This document shows positions 21,003 to 33,072 of a stretch of 64,000 nt of DNA, in pieces. Under the pieces are notes generated by a model, which did no database searches, was not told the DNA's origin, and saw nothing but the letters and a program-made list of their open reading frames with translations. The stretch comes from Zizania palustris. Taxonomy: Eukaryota > Streptophyta > Magnoliopsida > Poales > Poaceae. The position numbers and the translations under genes were made by a program. Numbering within the stretch: the first letter of the stretch is position 1; each line of letters opens with the position of its first letter. The stretch is taken from positions 26,383,034 through 26,447,033 of the forward strand of contig JAAALK010000082.1 in the NCBI GenBank assembly GCA_019279435.1, in the 5' to 3' direction.

Positions 21003-22980
21003 TGTAGGACCGAAAGTAGCGACCAGAGGGGGGTGAATGGGCGCCTTAAAAATTCTTTCGAATATATGGCATGTTCCCAACACCCAACGCACCTCAAAAG
21101 ACTAAGCAACAGAAAATGAACATATAGCCTAAGTCTAAAGGTATCTAGCCTAGAATCAACCGATGTTAAACAGAGAACTACCAAAGCAGTGCAACTAGGC
21201 AGATAAACAAAGTATACTAGACATGTCAGGCCAAACTTCTCAATGAAATGATCTAAGTATATATAAAGTGAGATGAGAAGTTACTGTTCAGATTTGTCTC
21301 CTGTTCGGAACTTGGCGAAGCCTGCTTCGCCCGTCGAGGTCTACTTCGGTGGTCGAAGCCTGCTTCGCTGGTCGAAGCCTGCTTCACTGGTCGAAGCCTG
21401 CTTCGGAGGTTAGTTGCGAAGCCTGTCGAAGTCTGTTGTGAAAATGCCGAAGGTATGTTTTGGTCTAGCCTAGTTCTAAGTGGCAGGGAGCGAAGTATGC
21501 TTTGAAGCGAAGTACGGAAGTATCAAAGCTAGCTTCGAACTAAGTGCTTCGAAGCCTATCCTTCGAACAGAATACTTCGAACGTAACGCACAGACGGACA
21601 ACCTTCGAACGAAGAAGCGAAGGCTGACACGCGACAGAGAAACCAAAACGAAGCCTACACTCTACCTTCGAACAAACACACCAAGGACCTTCGAAGAAGA
21701 CGGAAGCAAACATTGAGCGAAGTCTAACAGAAAGACAAGCTTTGAAGCCAACTTCGAAACCTGTCGAAGTATGGACTTCGAAGAGCTTGAGTCGAAGTAC
21801 CTTCGCACAGACATTCGAAGTATCAAACGCTGACAGTTCAAAATGTACTTCGAAGCTAGCAACTCAGGACACAAAACGAAGTTCGAAGTTCAAACGAAGC
21901 CTTCGAGTACATCAGATCGAAGCCTGCCTCACGGAGCTGAGGGGCTTCGAACTGAGAGGGTGGCTTCACCAGAAAACAGTCAGAAAAGGTACTCAGTCCT
22001 GTCAACTTCGATCAAAAAGCTGCGCAGAAAAGCAAGCTAGAGTACTAGTGTACTATTGCTAGAGGAAGTATTACTACTTGCTATAGTGCGCAAGAACTAG
22101 TACTCCTCGTGAAGAACAAGTTACAGCAACAGAGAAGCTTCTTCTCAGGGAATAAATTAACCGCAAGCACACAACAGCAAAGACAGTGAATGAAATGCTG
22201 CGCACATAAATGCTTCACACAAAACAGCCAAAATAAATTCTTCCAAACAGCAAAGAACCAAGTGAATCTTAGAAAGAACAAGGCTTGTTGCCTGGCGGCG
22301 CACGCATGAACAGGAGAGGAGAGAGACAAAGCAAGAGACAAAATGACCCAAAGGAGTAGTATTGATTTCAGCAAAAGGGGTGACCTAACCCTAGGGATTG
22401 GGGTCCTATTTATAGGCAGCCCAACACGAGGAATATTCCACCAGCCCCTTAGGGTTTTTTACAGACGCGGGAATAAAGGAAAAGACTCTACTGCCCTTAG
22501 GTATTTTTACAGACACGACTGACTGACTGTGGGCCTAGAGATATAGATGACTTATCCGGAAGCTAAGTTTTCGTAGCGACTACGGCTTCTCTTCTGGACA
22601 GCCAAATACAGAATCAACGGTTGTCAGTTTTGCGGCGAAACTGACAAAGCCTCCACCGACTTTGCACCAGGTACCCGGATTGGGCCGGCCCGATTCCACA
22701 GCTCTCTCAGCCCGGCAATCACTCACCGCCCGTGTACCTGAGTCAATCCTTGTCAACAGCCCAGTGGATCCTCTGCTGCTCCTAGCACATGTACCCGGAT
22801 TGGGCCAGCCCGACTTCGCGGCCCCTCAGCCCGACAGTCGCTCGTTGCCCGTGTACCTGAGTCACACGCGGCCCAGACGCAGCAGGTCTTCTCTCTCTTT
22901 TCAGTTCTCTTTGACTATCATTGACAATGACTCATCACATCTGGAGCCATGAGGCCCACGCTATTCAGCATGGCTCCTCA
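21003..22980 (-). repeat. Copia-1 5' LTR
   Basis: Same length as the 3' copy. The TATA box on the minus strand is at 22406-22415, so element transcription would start near 22375 and run leftwards through gag. The LTR ends at 21003, two bases from the primer binding site. Confidence 0.95.
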
Positions 22981-22985
22981 CCGAG

Positions 22986-24130
22986 GAGCAGGCTTCGGTG
23001 GGCCCTGCCGAAGGCCCACTTCGGACTGATTTTCAGAGATAGAGTTTGAGTCTAATTCTGGCTAATTTTATCCCTACGTGTGATTACGTCGAATCTTAAC
23101 AGATTAATATTAGAGATTAGAAGACTAGCCCCTATAAATATAGGGGTGAGGCCGGTTCATTAAGCCCCCCAACACAAATCAATCACAAAGCCCTAGCTTT
23201 GAACCGTACCTTTACTTTTTATTTACCTTTTTGCAACCTTTGTGGGTTTGCTTGGAAGCCCTCTGTCGGCCACACCGAAACCATGGTAAGCCTTGTTACT
23301 TCGCTCGTAAAGTACCCATTAATCTATGTAATAGATTGCTATCGCCTTGTTACTTCATCTGTGAAGTATCCGTTAATCTACGTAACAGATTGCTACCTTC
23401 GTTTCCCTACTACAACACTTAGCAAATTCAGTCTCCAGGCCGAATTGGCACTTGATCTCTGTTCTGTTGCAAGTTTCCACGTTTGGAGCCCCTTCGCCGG
23501 AGATGTCCAAAGACAGGAGGCTGGTTTTGGAGGCTGCTAGAAAACCCCTCGGCAGAATACTTGTTTCGACTACCCGTGCAGGGTCGTCACGCTGTTGTCG
23601 GTTTGACCAAGTCTCACACACCAGCAAGCTCCGCAGCAGGCTTCCTCACGTCAGGCTTCACCACGCCCATACTTCGCTCCGGACGAAGTCGCGCCAGCAC
23701 GTTGCGCTAGAGTGTTTGTATCAAGTCAGAGGCTTAGAGCTGAACCTTGCCATTCGGAGGTGATTTTGCGTCGAGATCCATTCAGAGCTGCCTTCGGCCA
23801 GATCGATCCAAACGCCGAAGACTACCTTCGGTGAGACCCTTCGCATCAGACGCCGAAGGTACCCTTCGGCGAGACTCTCGCACAGTACCCTTCGAATCAG
23901 TCAAGCTCTGGTCAGCCTACTTGTTTATTTTATTTAAAATATTTCTTTTTGGCTAATTGGATTATTTCTGCGTGATCTGATTACCTGGCGACTCCACCCC
24001 CCTTGCCACTGTTAAGGGTAGTCAGAACGCGACGTAAGTGTTGTGTTACGCTTAGGCTTGTCCCTAAGTATCCGCACACTTTTGGATCATTGAACTGACC
24101 CAAGTGCGGGGGCACGTTTTCGTGTCAACA
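22986..24130 (+). repeat. Gypsy-A 5' LTR, right piece with promoter
   Basis: Continuation of the LTR after Copia-1; the second CCGAG copy is at 22981-22985. It has a TATA box CTATAAATAT at 23132-23141, so transcription would start about 30 bp downstream and run rightwards. Two imperfect copies of a roughly 55-bp segment containing GTTACTTC and AGTA(C/T)CC lie at about 23295-23395. The LTR ends in GTGTCAACA at 24130. Confidence 0.8.
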
Positions 24131-24137
24131 CACATTT

Positions 24138-24155
24138 TGGCGACTCCGCTGGGGA
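24138..24155 (+). other. Gypsy-A primer binding site
   Basis: TGGCGACTCCGCTGGGGA lies seven bases after the LTR end. It starts with TGG, the complement of a tRNA CCA end. The Gypsy-B site at 48508-48525 differs at two positions. I do not assign the tRNA. Confidence 0.75.
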
Positions 24156-24168
24156 AGGCTAAGCCAAC

Positions 24169-26198
24169 ATGATGGGTACATCTACATCGGCCGCCAGTAC
24201 GTCTATAGCGACTACTACGTCTACATCGTTGATGGATCCCATGGGGGGCACAAATATCGACAACCGCAACATCATGATGCCTACCCTTAAAGATATTTCC
24301 GCAGAAGACCGAGCAGAGATCGAGGCAAAGATGAAGGCACTACAGGACCTCATGCTTGGGGGCTACGTCAAGACACGCGTGGGCTTCATCAGGCACGACA
24401 TCAACGTCCTTGACCTTGCTCGTACCTAGGTGACACCAGTATCGCCTCATTTATCTTCTTTAGAGTTTTAGTAGAAGATAGCCTCATCGGTAGACCAAGC
24501 TATTAGCGCTTCACTAGAAAACCATTTAGATTCGGTAGTTAGCTCCCAAGTAGAGGCAGCACTTAGAAGGTTCGGCTTTACCAAGGCCATACCTCCAGCT
24601 CCGATTGCTAGCATACCTCCAATAAATCACATTTACTTCACAACTAACGGTAGTATCGGCAAAGACATTGCGTCTCTGGCCTCGATATCCATGGCCGAGA
24701 CCAGTCACCATGCCTACGGCCAGACTAGCATCGCCTACCATGTGTCGCCTCTACCTACACCAGTGCTAGTTTTTCCCACGCTGCTCGTGCCACATGCACA
24801 AGCGCATAGGCCTGAACACGTCATACATCGCGAGCTGTCGCATGAGGAAGAACCCCGCGGCCGACACGCTGACATACCGCCATGTGTCGCACCCCCACAT
24901 GAGAAACGCGCGCAGGTAGTAGGCCAGGACAACATTGAGGAGCCAATCCACACACTGTTTAGGGAGTGCACCGGTTTCATCCCTAGGGGTCGAGCTAGGG
25001 TTTACCAAAAGTCGTACCCCGACCATTTCAACACGATACCTTACCCTCATGGCTATAGAGTCCTAGAATTCTCTAAGTTCGATGGTGAGGGTAACAAAAC
25101 CACACTAGAGCACATCAGTCAATTATTAGCACAGTGTGGAAAAGCTAGTGGGTCGGATGCTTTAAAATTCAGACTATTTTCTCTCTCACTATCCGGCACC
25201 GCTTTCACTTGGTTTTTGGCACTCCCGCCAAACTCCATCCAAACATGGGCTGAATTAGAACAAAAATTCCAGGACTACTTTTACACAGGTGAAACAGAGC
25301 TTAGGTTTTCACACTTGACATCGGTTAGAAAAAATCCAACGAGGGTGTCTCTGAGTATATCAAGCGCTTTAGAGATACCAAAAACTGGTGATTTAGTCTT
25401 AATATTTTGGAAAGAGATTTGGTAGATCTAGCTTTCAGTGGGTTGCACTCTGAAATTAAAGAGAGACTAGACAACCAACACTTGTTAGAAGTTAGCCAAG
25501 TCTTACAATAGGCTCTGGTCCAGGAAGGCCGAGTAAAGGATAAAAAGTTTATTAAGACGTTTAACAAGACTAGGGCTGAACTCCACGTGATGGAGCACTC
25601 CAATGAACAAGAGTCAGAGGAGGAAGAAGATTCGGCTGACATGTACGTGGTCGAATGGGTATGGAATGCTAAGAGCAAACCCGTTATTTTCTCTGAGTTA
25701 CGGCTGTCTCCTACCAAGAATCGGTCTAGCGAAGTCAAATACTCGTTTGATATAACGAAGTGTGATAAAATATTTGATTTCCTCTTGAAGAAACATCTTC
25801 TCAGGTTGCCTAAAGGCCAAGTCATTCCATCTGTTGGCGAGCTAAAGAAACGTCCATATTGTAAGTGGAATGATTCGCATTCGCATTACACTAACGACTA
25901 CAATGTTTTTCATCGATAGGTTCAATCGTCCATAGAGGAAGGACGATTGAAGATAGACCCTGGTCCAAAGATGAAGCTGGACAAAAACCCCTTTCCCATG
26001 AACATCGTCGCCCTCAACGAAAAGAAAGTGTTGATTCGGCCGGAGCAGGCCGAGTCAACTAAAGGGAAAGTGGTCATTATTGGAGAATCACCTACACGCA
26101 CACTCATACCTAAGAACCCTGAAGTAGGAGTGTGGAAACAGAATGTCAACACATCTCCTTCAGCTAGGGCTCACAAGAAGCTGAAGGTGACAAATTAG
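24169..26198 (+). pseudogene. Gypsy-A gag, decayed
   Basis: Gag is the capsid/nucleocapsid polyprotein that packages element RNA in cytoplasmic particles. The first ATG pair is at 24169. The first block ends in TAG at 24427-24429. The retrotransposon-gag core reads from 24691 to about 25425 (FDGEGNKTT, LSLSGTAFTW, ELEQKFQDYF), then shifts frame. A TAG near 25508 interrupts the segment that reads VLQ-stop-ALVQE. A C-terminal block at 25587-25919 (YSFDITKCDKIFDFLL) and another at 25947-26198 (NPEVGVWK) follow. The same blocks occur in the same order in Gypsy-B, which supports the call. With several stops and frame changes it cannot make full Gag. Confidence 0.8.
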
Positions 26199-26230
26199 AT
26201 GTTGTTAAACAAGCACCAAAGGAAGGCTAA

Positions 26231-26754
26231 GAAGACAGGCCCCACGCAAAAAGGCTAAGTCGATGGGAGGGGCCAAAACAGCTGGAGGGTGGCTTTGGAC
26301 CATAGTGGCCGGGCACTCCACACGGTGACTTTGGGCCACAGTTAGAAAATTTAACATGACATACCTATTGATAAAATTGTAGATCCACCACTGCATATAA
26401 ATTTAACGCGACATACCCATTGACAAAATTACGGTGCACATTTAATAATTATTTACTCAATTACAATTTTTTACTGAATTGTATATAGAAATTTTGACAT
26501 GACATACTCATTAGTAAAATCCTAAATTTGCCTCCCTTCGTAGGCTCGCACAAATCGTCACCTTAGGAACAATAAGAAAATTTTGAAATGTATACATATT
26601 ATTCTATATAGGTATTATTTTTAGATTTATTTTGATTGTGTATCGATAATATTTCATATATATACACATATAATTTTAGTACTTTATTATTATATAATTA
26701 TAAGGGCCCATAAATTTCAGTTCGCCCTAGGCCGCTGAAATCTTAGGACCAGCC
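26231..26754. other. Degenerate repeat sequence between Gypsy-A and LTR-E
   Basis: No gene. Three imperfect copies of AAATTTAACATGACATACC-like sequence lie near 26346, 26401 and 26490. The stretch near 26700-26758 (GGGCCCATAAATTT, then GGACCAGCCCTA) resembles the terminus of grass hAT elements, but I do not find its partner end. Confidence 0.45.
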
Positions 26755-27500
26755 CTATCTTCGGACTATAAATATATATCCAATTATCTAGGTTTAGAGG
26801 ACACACAATCAACCATAACAAAAACTACTTTTTCAGCGCATCACCACCCTTGTATTCCAAAGGTTAATCCCAACGGGACTTGGCACTCGGAACCGGGTTG
26901 CATCATTCCAATCTCCGGTGAAGAGGTGAGTCCCTCCACCCCGACGATCGCATTGGCTAGGTCAGTGTTCATCAAGCCTGCGTCACGTTGATCTCTTGAT
27001 ACATCGTCCCGACCAGTGCAATCGCCAATTTATCTTGGTGTATTTACTAGGTCTAAGGTTGCATCACTTTTATCTCTTAGATTGATGTGAATTAGGTGTC
27101 ATAGTTAGAGGCATCATCGGTTAGGTCTGACATCTCGTTCTATTGTATCTGATTCATGTTGTATAATATTCATCTAAATAAAGTATGCCTGATGTGTTGA
27201 AGTATTATTGATTTCTCATGATTAGCAATTGTCTTGGTTAGGTCTAATCTTGCAGTTATGATGATTTGATAATACGGATGTGTTATCTGGTGTGCTAAGT
27301 TTAGTTTCGATCGGAGTACAAGCTGATGAATTATCTTTAATTCCATGTTACATCTTATCTGCTCCGAGAAGTATTCATTGGCCTTTACATGCAAAGACTT
27401 TGCCTTGTTGGCCGATGGCGTACTAAGTCCCTATAGCATTGCCATGGTCATTGGCCCCATGTTCGATTAGCGCCTCTATCCATGATTGTTTTATTCTTGC
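26755..27500 (+). repeat. LTR-E fragment, left part (gypsy-type LTR)
   Basis: Has a TATA box CTATAAATAT at 26765-26774, then a transcribed-leader-like region (GGCACTCGGAACCGGGTTGC, repeated GGTCTAAGGTTGCATC-type words) typical of gypsy LTR R-U5. No ORF. Gypsy-B is inserted at 27501, and similar sequence resumes at 49870. Upstream and downstream boundaries are not clear. Confidence 0.5.
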
Positions 27501-28768
27501 TGTTGACACAAAAGTATGCCCCCACACTTGGGCCAGTTCGACGATCCAAAAACATTGTGAAACATTGACGTCGCGTTCCGACGATCCTTAAACCGTGGTA
27601 AGGGAATAACAGAGTCACCAGGAAATCAAATAATAATAATCTAAAATTATTCAATTAACCGAAGTGTTGGAAAATAACTAAAAATGATAAACAACCTAAC
27701 TAAACCCAACCGGCTAGAACAGGGCCGGTTGGACCGAAGTATATTGGGCGATCAGACCAGCTAGGGGAGTCCGGTCGGACCGAAGGAACACGGCCAGTCT
27801 GACCGGTAGTGTGAAACCTTCGCCAAAGGGGGCCTTTGGTACACGGGTGTGAAGGGGCCTGAATGTATCCCGAAGAGGCCTTCGGCCTATCAGTCGGTCG
27901 GACCGAGGGTTTAAACCCCGGTCGGAACAAAGAGTCTTCGGAGGTCCCGAAGCCGATGCGAAGATGGGCTCTGACGTTAACAATACCTTTGGTGCGAGGG
28001 TTGCCCGGGATCCTCCGAGAAGCCTGGTCAGACTGGCCTTGTGCCACCGGACAGACCACGGTGTACCAGCGCGTCAGCTGACGGCATGGCACGGGCTGAT
28101 CGGACCGAGGGGTGACCTCCGGTCGGACCAACTGCTCCTGGAAAGTGGCCTTCGGGCTCCGGCGACCGTCTTTTCGTGGATGAATCACAACCAAAATCCT
28201 TGGAGGGGATGGAAGTGATGGAACACTGCAAAAAATATCAAAAGATCAAAGTAATTCGGCCAGGAGACCGAATTACCAATAGAAACCAATAAAATGGATA
28301 GAAATCCGTTACGTGGATGAAACAGACGATTCACGAGCGAACCAACAAATACATACCGTGATTATGACACGGCGGACGGATGGTTTACAATGCAAACCAG
28401 TAAATATGTACGTGCTAGGCTAAAACTAGGGCACAGAAAGTAAATGTGATTCAATGTAGATAATAGATTGGATCTATTAGGGTTTTTGGGGCTCCTTGAA
28501 TCGGCCTTGCCTCTATTTATAGAGGTGGGTCATGAGTTTCTGAGATCTAATCTGAGTTAGACACGGGTTCCAAGTCGTCAAAAATTAATTAGGGTTAAAA
28601 TACCCCAAAATCAGTCATTTGGAGTCGGACTCAGGTTGGGCCGATCTGACCGAGCCCATATGGTCGGTTGGACCGGCATATGCCAAGTCTCGTCATATTT
28701 TCGGTAAAATTACCAAAAAATGATATTTTGATAATTTTGACCATTAATGCCATTTTTTGTAATCAACA
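27501..28768 (-). repeat. Gypsy-B 3' LTR
   Basis: 1268 bp. TATA box on the minus strand at 28513-28522. Contains about ten GGTCNGACC-type palindromes and several CGAAGG/CCTTCG words. In element sense a purine-rich CGGGGGCATA precedes it. Confidence 0.88.
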
Positions 28769-31700
28769 TATGCCCCCGTGCGTTTTGGCCAACTTTAGTG
28801 AGCCAAAAGCACAACGAGCTAAAGGAGATATTTTGGGGCCCCGGATTTAACAAATTCGGGACTTTGTTGAATTTCCGAAGAAAAACAATAAATACAAGAT
28901 GTTCATCACACGACCTCGTACATACGACAAACAAAATATTGCTCGCAGTCTATCTTATTACACTGAATTAATAATAAAAAGAAAAATCTTGGCGATGAAC
29001 ATCTTGCTCCAAGACTCGCATCCTTGACTGGGTCGCAACTCCAGACCTTCGTCTTCGTAGAACTCATCATCTAAAAGATTTAGTCAATGGATATGAGTAC
29101 AAAAGTACTCAACAAGCCACCGAGAATGCAATAATAATGTAGAGTAATAACAAAGGAGGGATAATGGTTTAAAGTGTGGAAAAGTACATTTTTATATTGT
29201 AGCATTTAATGTAGTCAAGTTTAATTGTACAGAATAATAAACATGAACAATGCAGCATCTTTTAACTCGAGGAGTACAGTCAGCCCTCCTCGCTCAACAG
29301 TACTTACATGCCAATTCATCATGCAACACTCATAAATATAAACTAACTACAAGATGTCACGCAACCCAACCTTGACCGTGGGCTCGGCTTTTCGAAAAGA
29401 TGTAAACTCTGATAAGAGGTGTACTACTGTACCCACAAGGCACGCACTCATCCCCGCACACCAAAGTGTAACGAGATGACCCATACCATGGTAACTCGTG
29501 CCAAAACCTTTAGCATGAGACGCTCCAACCCAATAACGCTCACTCTAGGTTTCGCCGGCGCGCTAGCGCACTGGACCAACGTCGCGCCCCCTTTTGTGTC
29601 TCGTCGGTACAAGTCACCCGCAGGTGCTACTTGACCCATCTCCAAATGGTGCTTCAAGTTGAAACGCCCCATTCCTCTAGTTAGGACTTACCCATTAGAC
29701 TTTTGGTTAGTACGGAAGTGTATTGCAACGAATCCCGCAGACCGGTCCTTATAGTGCCCCGGGTGCGACTAACCAATGCCCTCACTTGCACTCGAAATCC
29801 ACCATGCTAACATACTAAACCATAACTCTAAGACCAATAGAATTCCTAAGGTGAGAGAAATCACGGGGATCATATAATAGAATCCAAATATCTACGACTC
29901 GTTTTTATCCTATAGCGGTTGTGTCGATACATTGGACACTATCTAATAATAATACTATTATGGTGACAAGGAGTTTTAGGCTCAATAGCATGGCTTGGTT
30001 TTGCACTTCAAGGTCGGGGATCTAAATAAATATAATGTAAGGCTTTCAATTTGACTAATGCATTTATAACCTATGGATTTTAGCGATATTTTAAGAAAAC
30101 TAGGTTCAATATGCTCAAAAAATAGTTTGGTGACATTCCTTGGTCAGAAAATGATGATGAGGGAACCTCGGGGAAATATTCCGTCTCTTTGATGGCATCG
30201 AAATCTTCTAGGCACGCAAAACGAGAATAATAAATAATTAAAAACAATAAAATAAACAGTACAAATATTTCAATTAAATTAGTTAAAATTGTATAGAATT
30301 AAAGGAGTGGATTTCTAGAATTTGAATGATGGAATTTGGAGTTCAAATTGAAATGATATGAATTTTAGAAGTTCACATTCATTCACATGAATTGATAGAA
30401 TTCTAAAAAGAAAAGAAATAATCGTGAGATTATTCCTTCAGATTAAATGAGATGGTCGACATACGATAAACACACTCACTTAGATAGAATGATTAAACTT
30501 GAGTTGAGACAAGGGTAGATCAATGGAATATGTTTTGATTGAAAACAAGGATGGGTTGAATTGAATGTGTTGATTGATTAGAAACAAAAGGGTACAAATG
30601 TATTTAGTAGAACGATTTGAATAGGTTGCAACCATTGGACAACCTAGTCTATTCGATTTAGGATAAAGAGAAAATCGACTAAAGGTATGTGTAAAGTCTT
30701 AACCGATCGAGCTTTAGTGACCATGTCGATGGGTTTATATTAAATCGATGAGACTCGATGATGGATGGTAACGAACAACGACGAACAATCGACAATCGGC
30801 GATGACCATCGATGAACGTCGCAAGTCCGATTACCAAACATCAATCAAGTCATAATCGATGGATTATATCAAAATAAAGGAGAGAAAGGTGGCATTCAAC
30901 CATGATGATCGACGATGAATGATGAGGGATATTAACTCCGGTATGAGAAATGGAATGACGATGAACTATGCCTCATGATAAATATGAACACCGGATGCTC
31001 TAGAGATAAAAAGAACTATTTTCAAGATTAGTTGGACGCGGAACACCAGTACGATACAAATATAAATTGATGGAGGATAAATCAACAAAATGTCTCAACA
31101 CGAATTTAGATCATGAATAACAATGAGATAAATTAGATCGGAATGGAACCATCGGGTTAAATAAATTGGAATGGGGTCACCGGATTTATAGATTGGAATG
31201 AAATTAATTATCACAAATACATGGGTATGACAAATCAAGATAGTAATTATTCAATTGATGATAATTGATCTAATCTAATGAAAATAATGAACATATTGGA
31301 TTAAATAGATATATTAAGGATCAAAGGTTGATACAAGATAATTTAGATTGGCATGCATGGAAACAACTAATGGCGGGATATACGATCTAAAATAAATTAA
31401 TGAATGTAGTAGTACAATAGATACATGTATAACAATTTTAATCAAGTGATTAGAAAACAGGGATGAAGATGATTCTCACGACGTGGCTACGGTGATAGGG
31501 AAACAAATTAACGAATAGATTAGAACAAATGAGGACAACTCAGGATTGATTTAGATCATGAATAATGATAAAATGAATTAGTTCCAGATTAATGATCAAC
31601 AAAATAACGGATCGAGGTAGTACTAAACAGATTAAACTGCTACGCACGTTGTAGTAAATTGATAAATATAAAGAGAGAGAGTATTCTCACCCAAGACATG

Positions 31701-31965
31701 AGAAGAGTAGGAATAGGGGTTGCATCTTCTCTGGTTTCTCCTTGCCGCAGCAAGGAGGCAGCGCCAAGGGAAAGGAGCAAGGATTCCGATATGGCAGGGG
31801 GCTAGTGGCGGCTTTCTGAGGTGGAGTCAAGGCAGTGGCTGGGCACTGCACTGCGAGCGACAGCGACTGGACGCTGCGAGCAGAGGTGGCGCGGCACTGT
31901 GGAAGAGGGCGTAGGCAGAGAGGAGAGGGAGAGGGTTGTGTCTGGGAGAAGGGGAGAGGTGCATG

Positions 31966-31974
31966 CTTTTATAG
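31966..31974 (-). promoter_or_regulatory. TATA box of the solo LTR
   Basis: CTATAAAAG in element sense. A GC-rich stretch at 31720-31920 follows on the transcribed side and a long pyrimidine-rich tract (element sense) lies just upstream. Transcription would run leftwards from about 31940. Confidence 0.6.
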
Positions 31975-31979
31975 AGGGA

Positions 31980-32310
31980 GGAGGCTAGGGAAAATGGAAG
32001 GATGAGGGGAAAATGGAAAGGGGAGAGAGAGATGGAAAGAGGAGGTGGCAGTGGGATGGAGGAAGAAGGAAGGCAAGTCAGCGGGAAAGAAAGGAAAGTG
32101 AGAGAAGGAAAAATAGGAAAGAGAGGAAGAAGGAAGGAAAGAAAGAGAATGGAAAGGGAGAAGAAAGAAAGGGAGAGAGGAGTCTGTTGTGGAGGTTGCA
32201 TGCACATGGGAAAAGAAGGTTGCATACGCAGGGAGAAAGAAAGGAAGGAGAGAGAAATGGAAAGAGAAAAGAAGGAAAGAGAAAAAGGGAAAAGAAAGAA
32301 AATAAAATAG
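31980..32310. repeat. 330-bp purine-rich (GA) tract
   Basis: The plus strand is almost all G and A with few pyrimidines (GGAAAGGGGAGAGAGAGATG and similar). It lies directly upstream of the solo-LTR TATA box. It makes Ser/Pro/Phe-rich reading frames on the minus strand that are not genes. Confidence 0.9.
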
Positions 32311-33072
32311 GAAAAAAAGGAAAATGTTTTTTTCTAAAAATTCAAACTTGGGCATTTGGAAAATCAATAAATTTTGTATTCACGTCGAAATTAGAAATTC
32401 CAAACATGAACACCAAACCAAAGTTTTTAATTCATTTTTGGGAATATAAAAATAATTTTGCAGTTAAAATGGGATTTTAGTTTCGCGCACGAAAATAGAA
32501 TATTGATTCCTCCGGATTTTTGATTGGGAAAAGATATAGATAGTCGGAAATGATGATTCAAATTCATTTGGAAAGAAAGTGATTTAATTACATTTTCAAT
32601 CAAAGTTCTTTATTGAAATATTATGGGTTACTATTCTAGTTACAAAATCCTTAATAAAAACCTAAATTGATTTGATGCGGAAGAAATTTACTATAAATTT
32701 TTCTAGCCAAATTTTATTTAGTTTTATATTAATTTTAATTGAAATGATATATCAGATATTTTATTCACACAACATTTATGTTGAAATATATTTTATTAAT
32801 TAGTGTTAGAGTTTTACGATGAAATAATATTGATTATATCTTATTTAATTCCTTTGCGCCAAAAATTCTAGAAAAATTTTTGGGACGCAATTTAGAGCAA
32901 GGAGAATTTTAGGAAAATACTCCGACTGTGATTTATTTTTAAATGAAAATTTTAGGCCCATATTTTAGCTTTCTTATTTATCGATTTACACTGAATCTTT
33001 TTCTTGAAATTCATTTATTAATTAATTTATTTTATTTTTATCGCGTGATGAAAATCAGGGTGTTACAGATGT

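Larger units (their letters stand above)
862..22980 (-). mobile_element. Copia-1: SIRE/Maximus-like LTR retrotransposon, split by Copia-2
   Basis: Two 1978-bp LTRs (862-2839 and 21003-22980) flank gag and pol on the minus strand, and both outer edges carry the 5-bp target-site duplication CCGAG (857-861, 22981-22985). The minus-strand primer site TGGTATCAGAGC (initiator-Met tRNA type) lies two bases from the right LTR and a purine tract abuts the left LTR, so the right LTR is the 5' one. The LTR copies differ at a few dozen positions by eye, about 2 percent. Without Copia-2 the element is about 11.3 kb. Gag and pol carry stops and frameshifts, so this copy is not autonomous. The lineage rests on long LTRs, very large Gag and the WIMDSGCSRHM protease motif. 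Confidence 0.95.
651..26230 (+). mobile_element. Gypsy-A: truncated LTR retrotransposon, split by Copia-1
   Basis: The 5' LTR starts at 651 with TGTTGA and ends at 24130 with TCAACA, so the termini are inverted repeats. Copia-1 lies inside it, so the native LTR is 651-861 joined to 22986-24130, about 1.36 kb. A primer-binding-site-like sequence follows at 24138-24155, then a decayed gag. Recognisable gag sequence stops near 26200. I find no protease, RT or integrase and no 3' LTR, so the element is truncated, and the right edge is approximate. The LTR ends, primer site and Gag match those of Gypsy-B closely enough to place both in one gypsy group, probably Tat-like; that lineage name is inference. 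Confidence 0.8.
28903..33067 (-). mobile_element. Probable solo LTR, chromovirus (Tekay/RIRE3)-like
   Basis: About 4.2 kb with no pol or gag. The right edge is sharp: GGGTGTTACA at 33067, in element sense TGTAACACCC, a common start for grass gypsy LTRs. GATGT follows at 33068-33072 and also occurs at 28898-28902, which I take as the target-site duplication. The left terminus then ends in GA rather than CA, so that edge is tentative. Internal signs of an LTR are a TATA box, a GC-rich leader, and the word GAGTACAAAAGTACTCAACA near 29095. Gypsy-B sequence lies on both sides. One LTR without an internal region implies unequal recombination between two LTRs. Confidence 0.65.

Noticed and set aside
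31827..32367. Two 132-codon Ser/Pro/Phe/Leu-rich reading frames on the minus strand
   Set aside because: They are translations of the purine tract and are low complexity.
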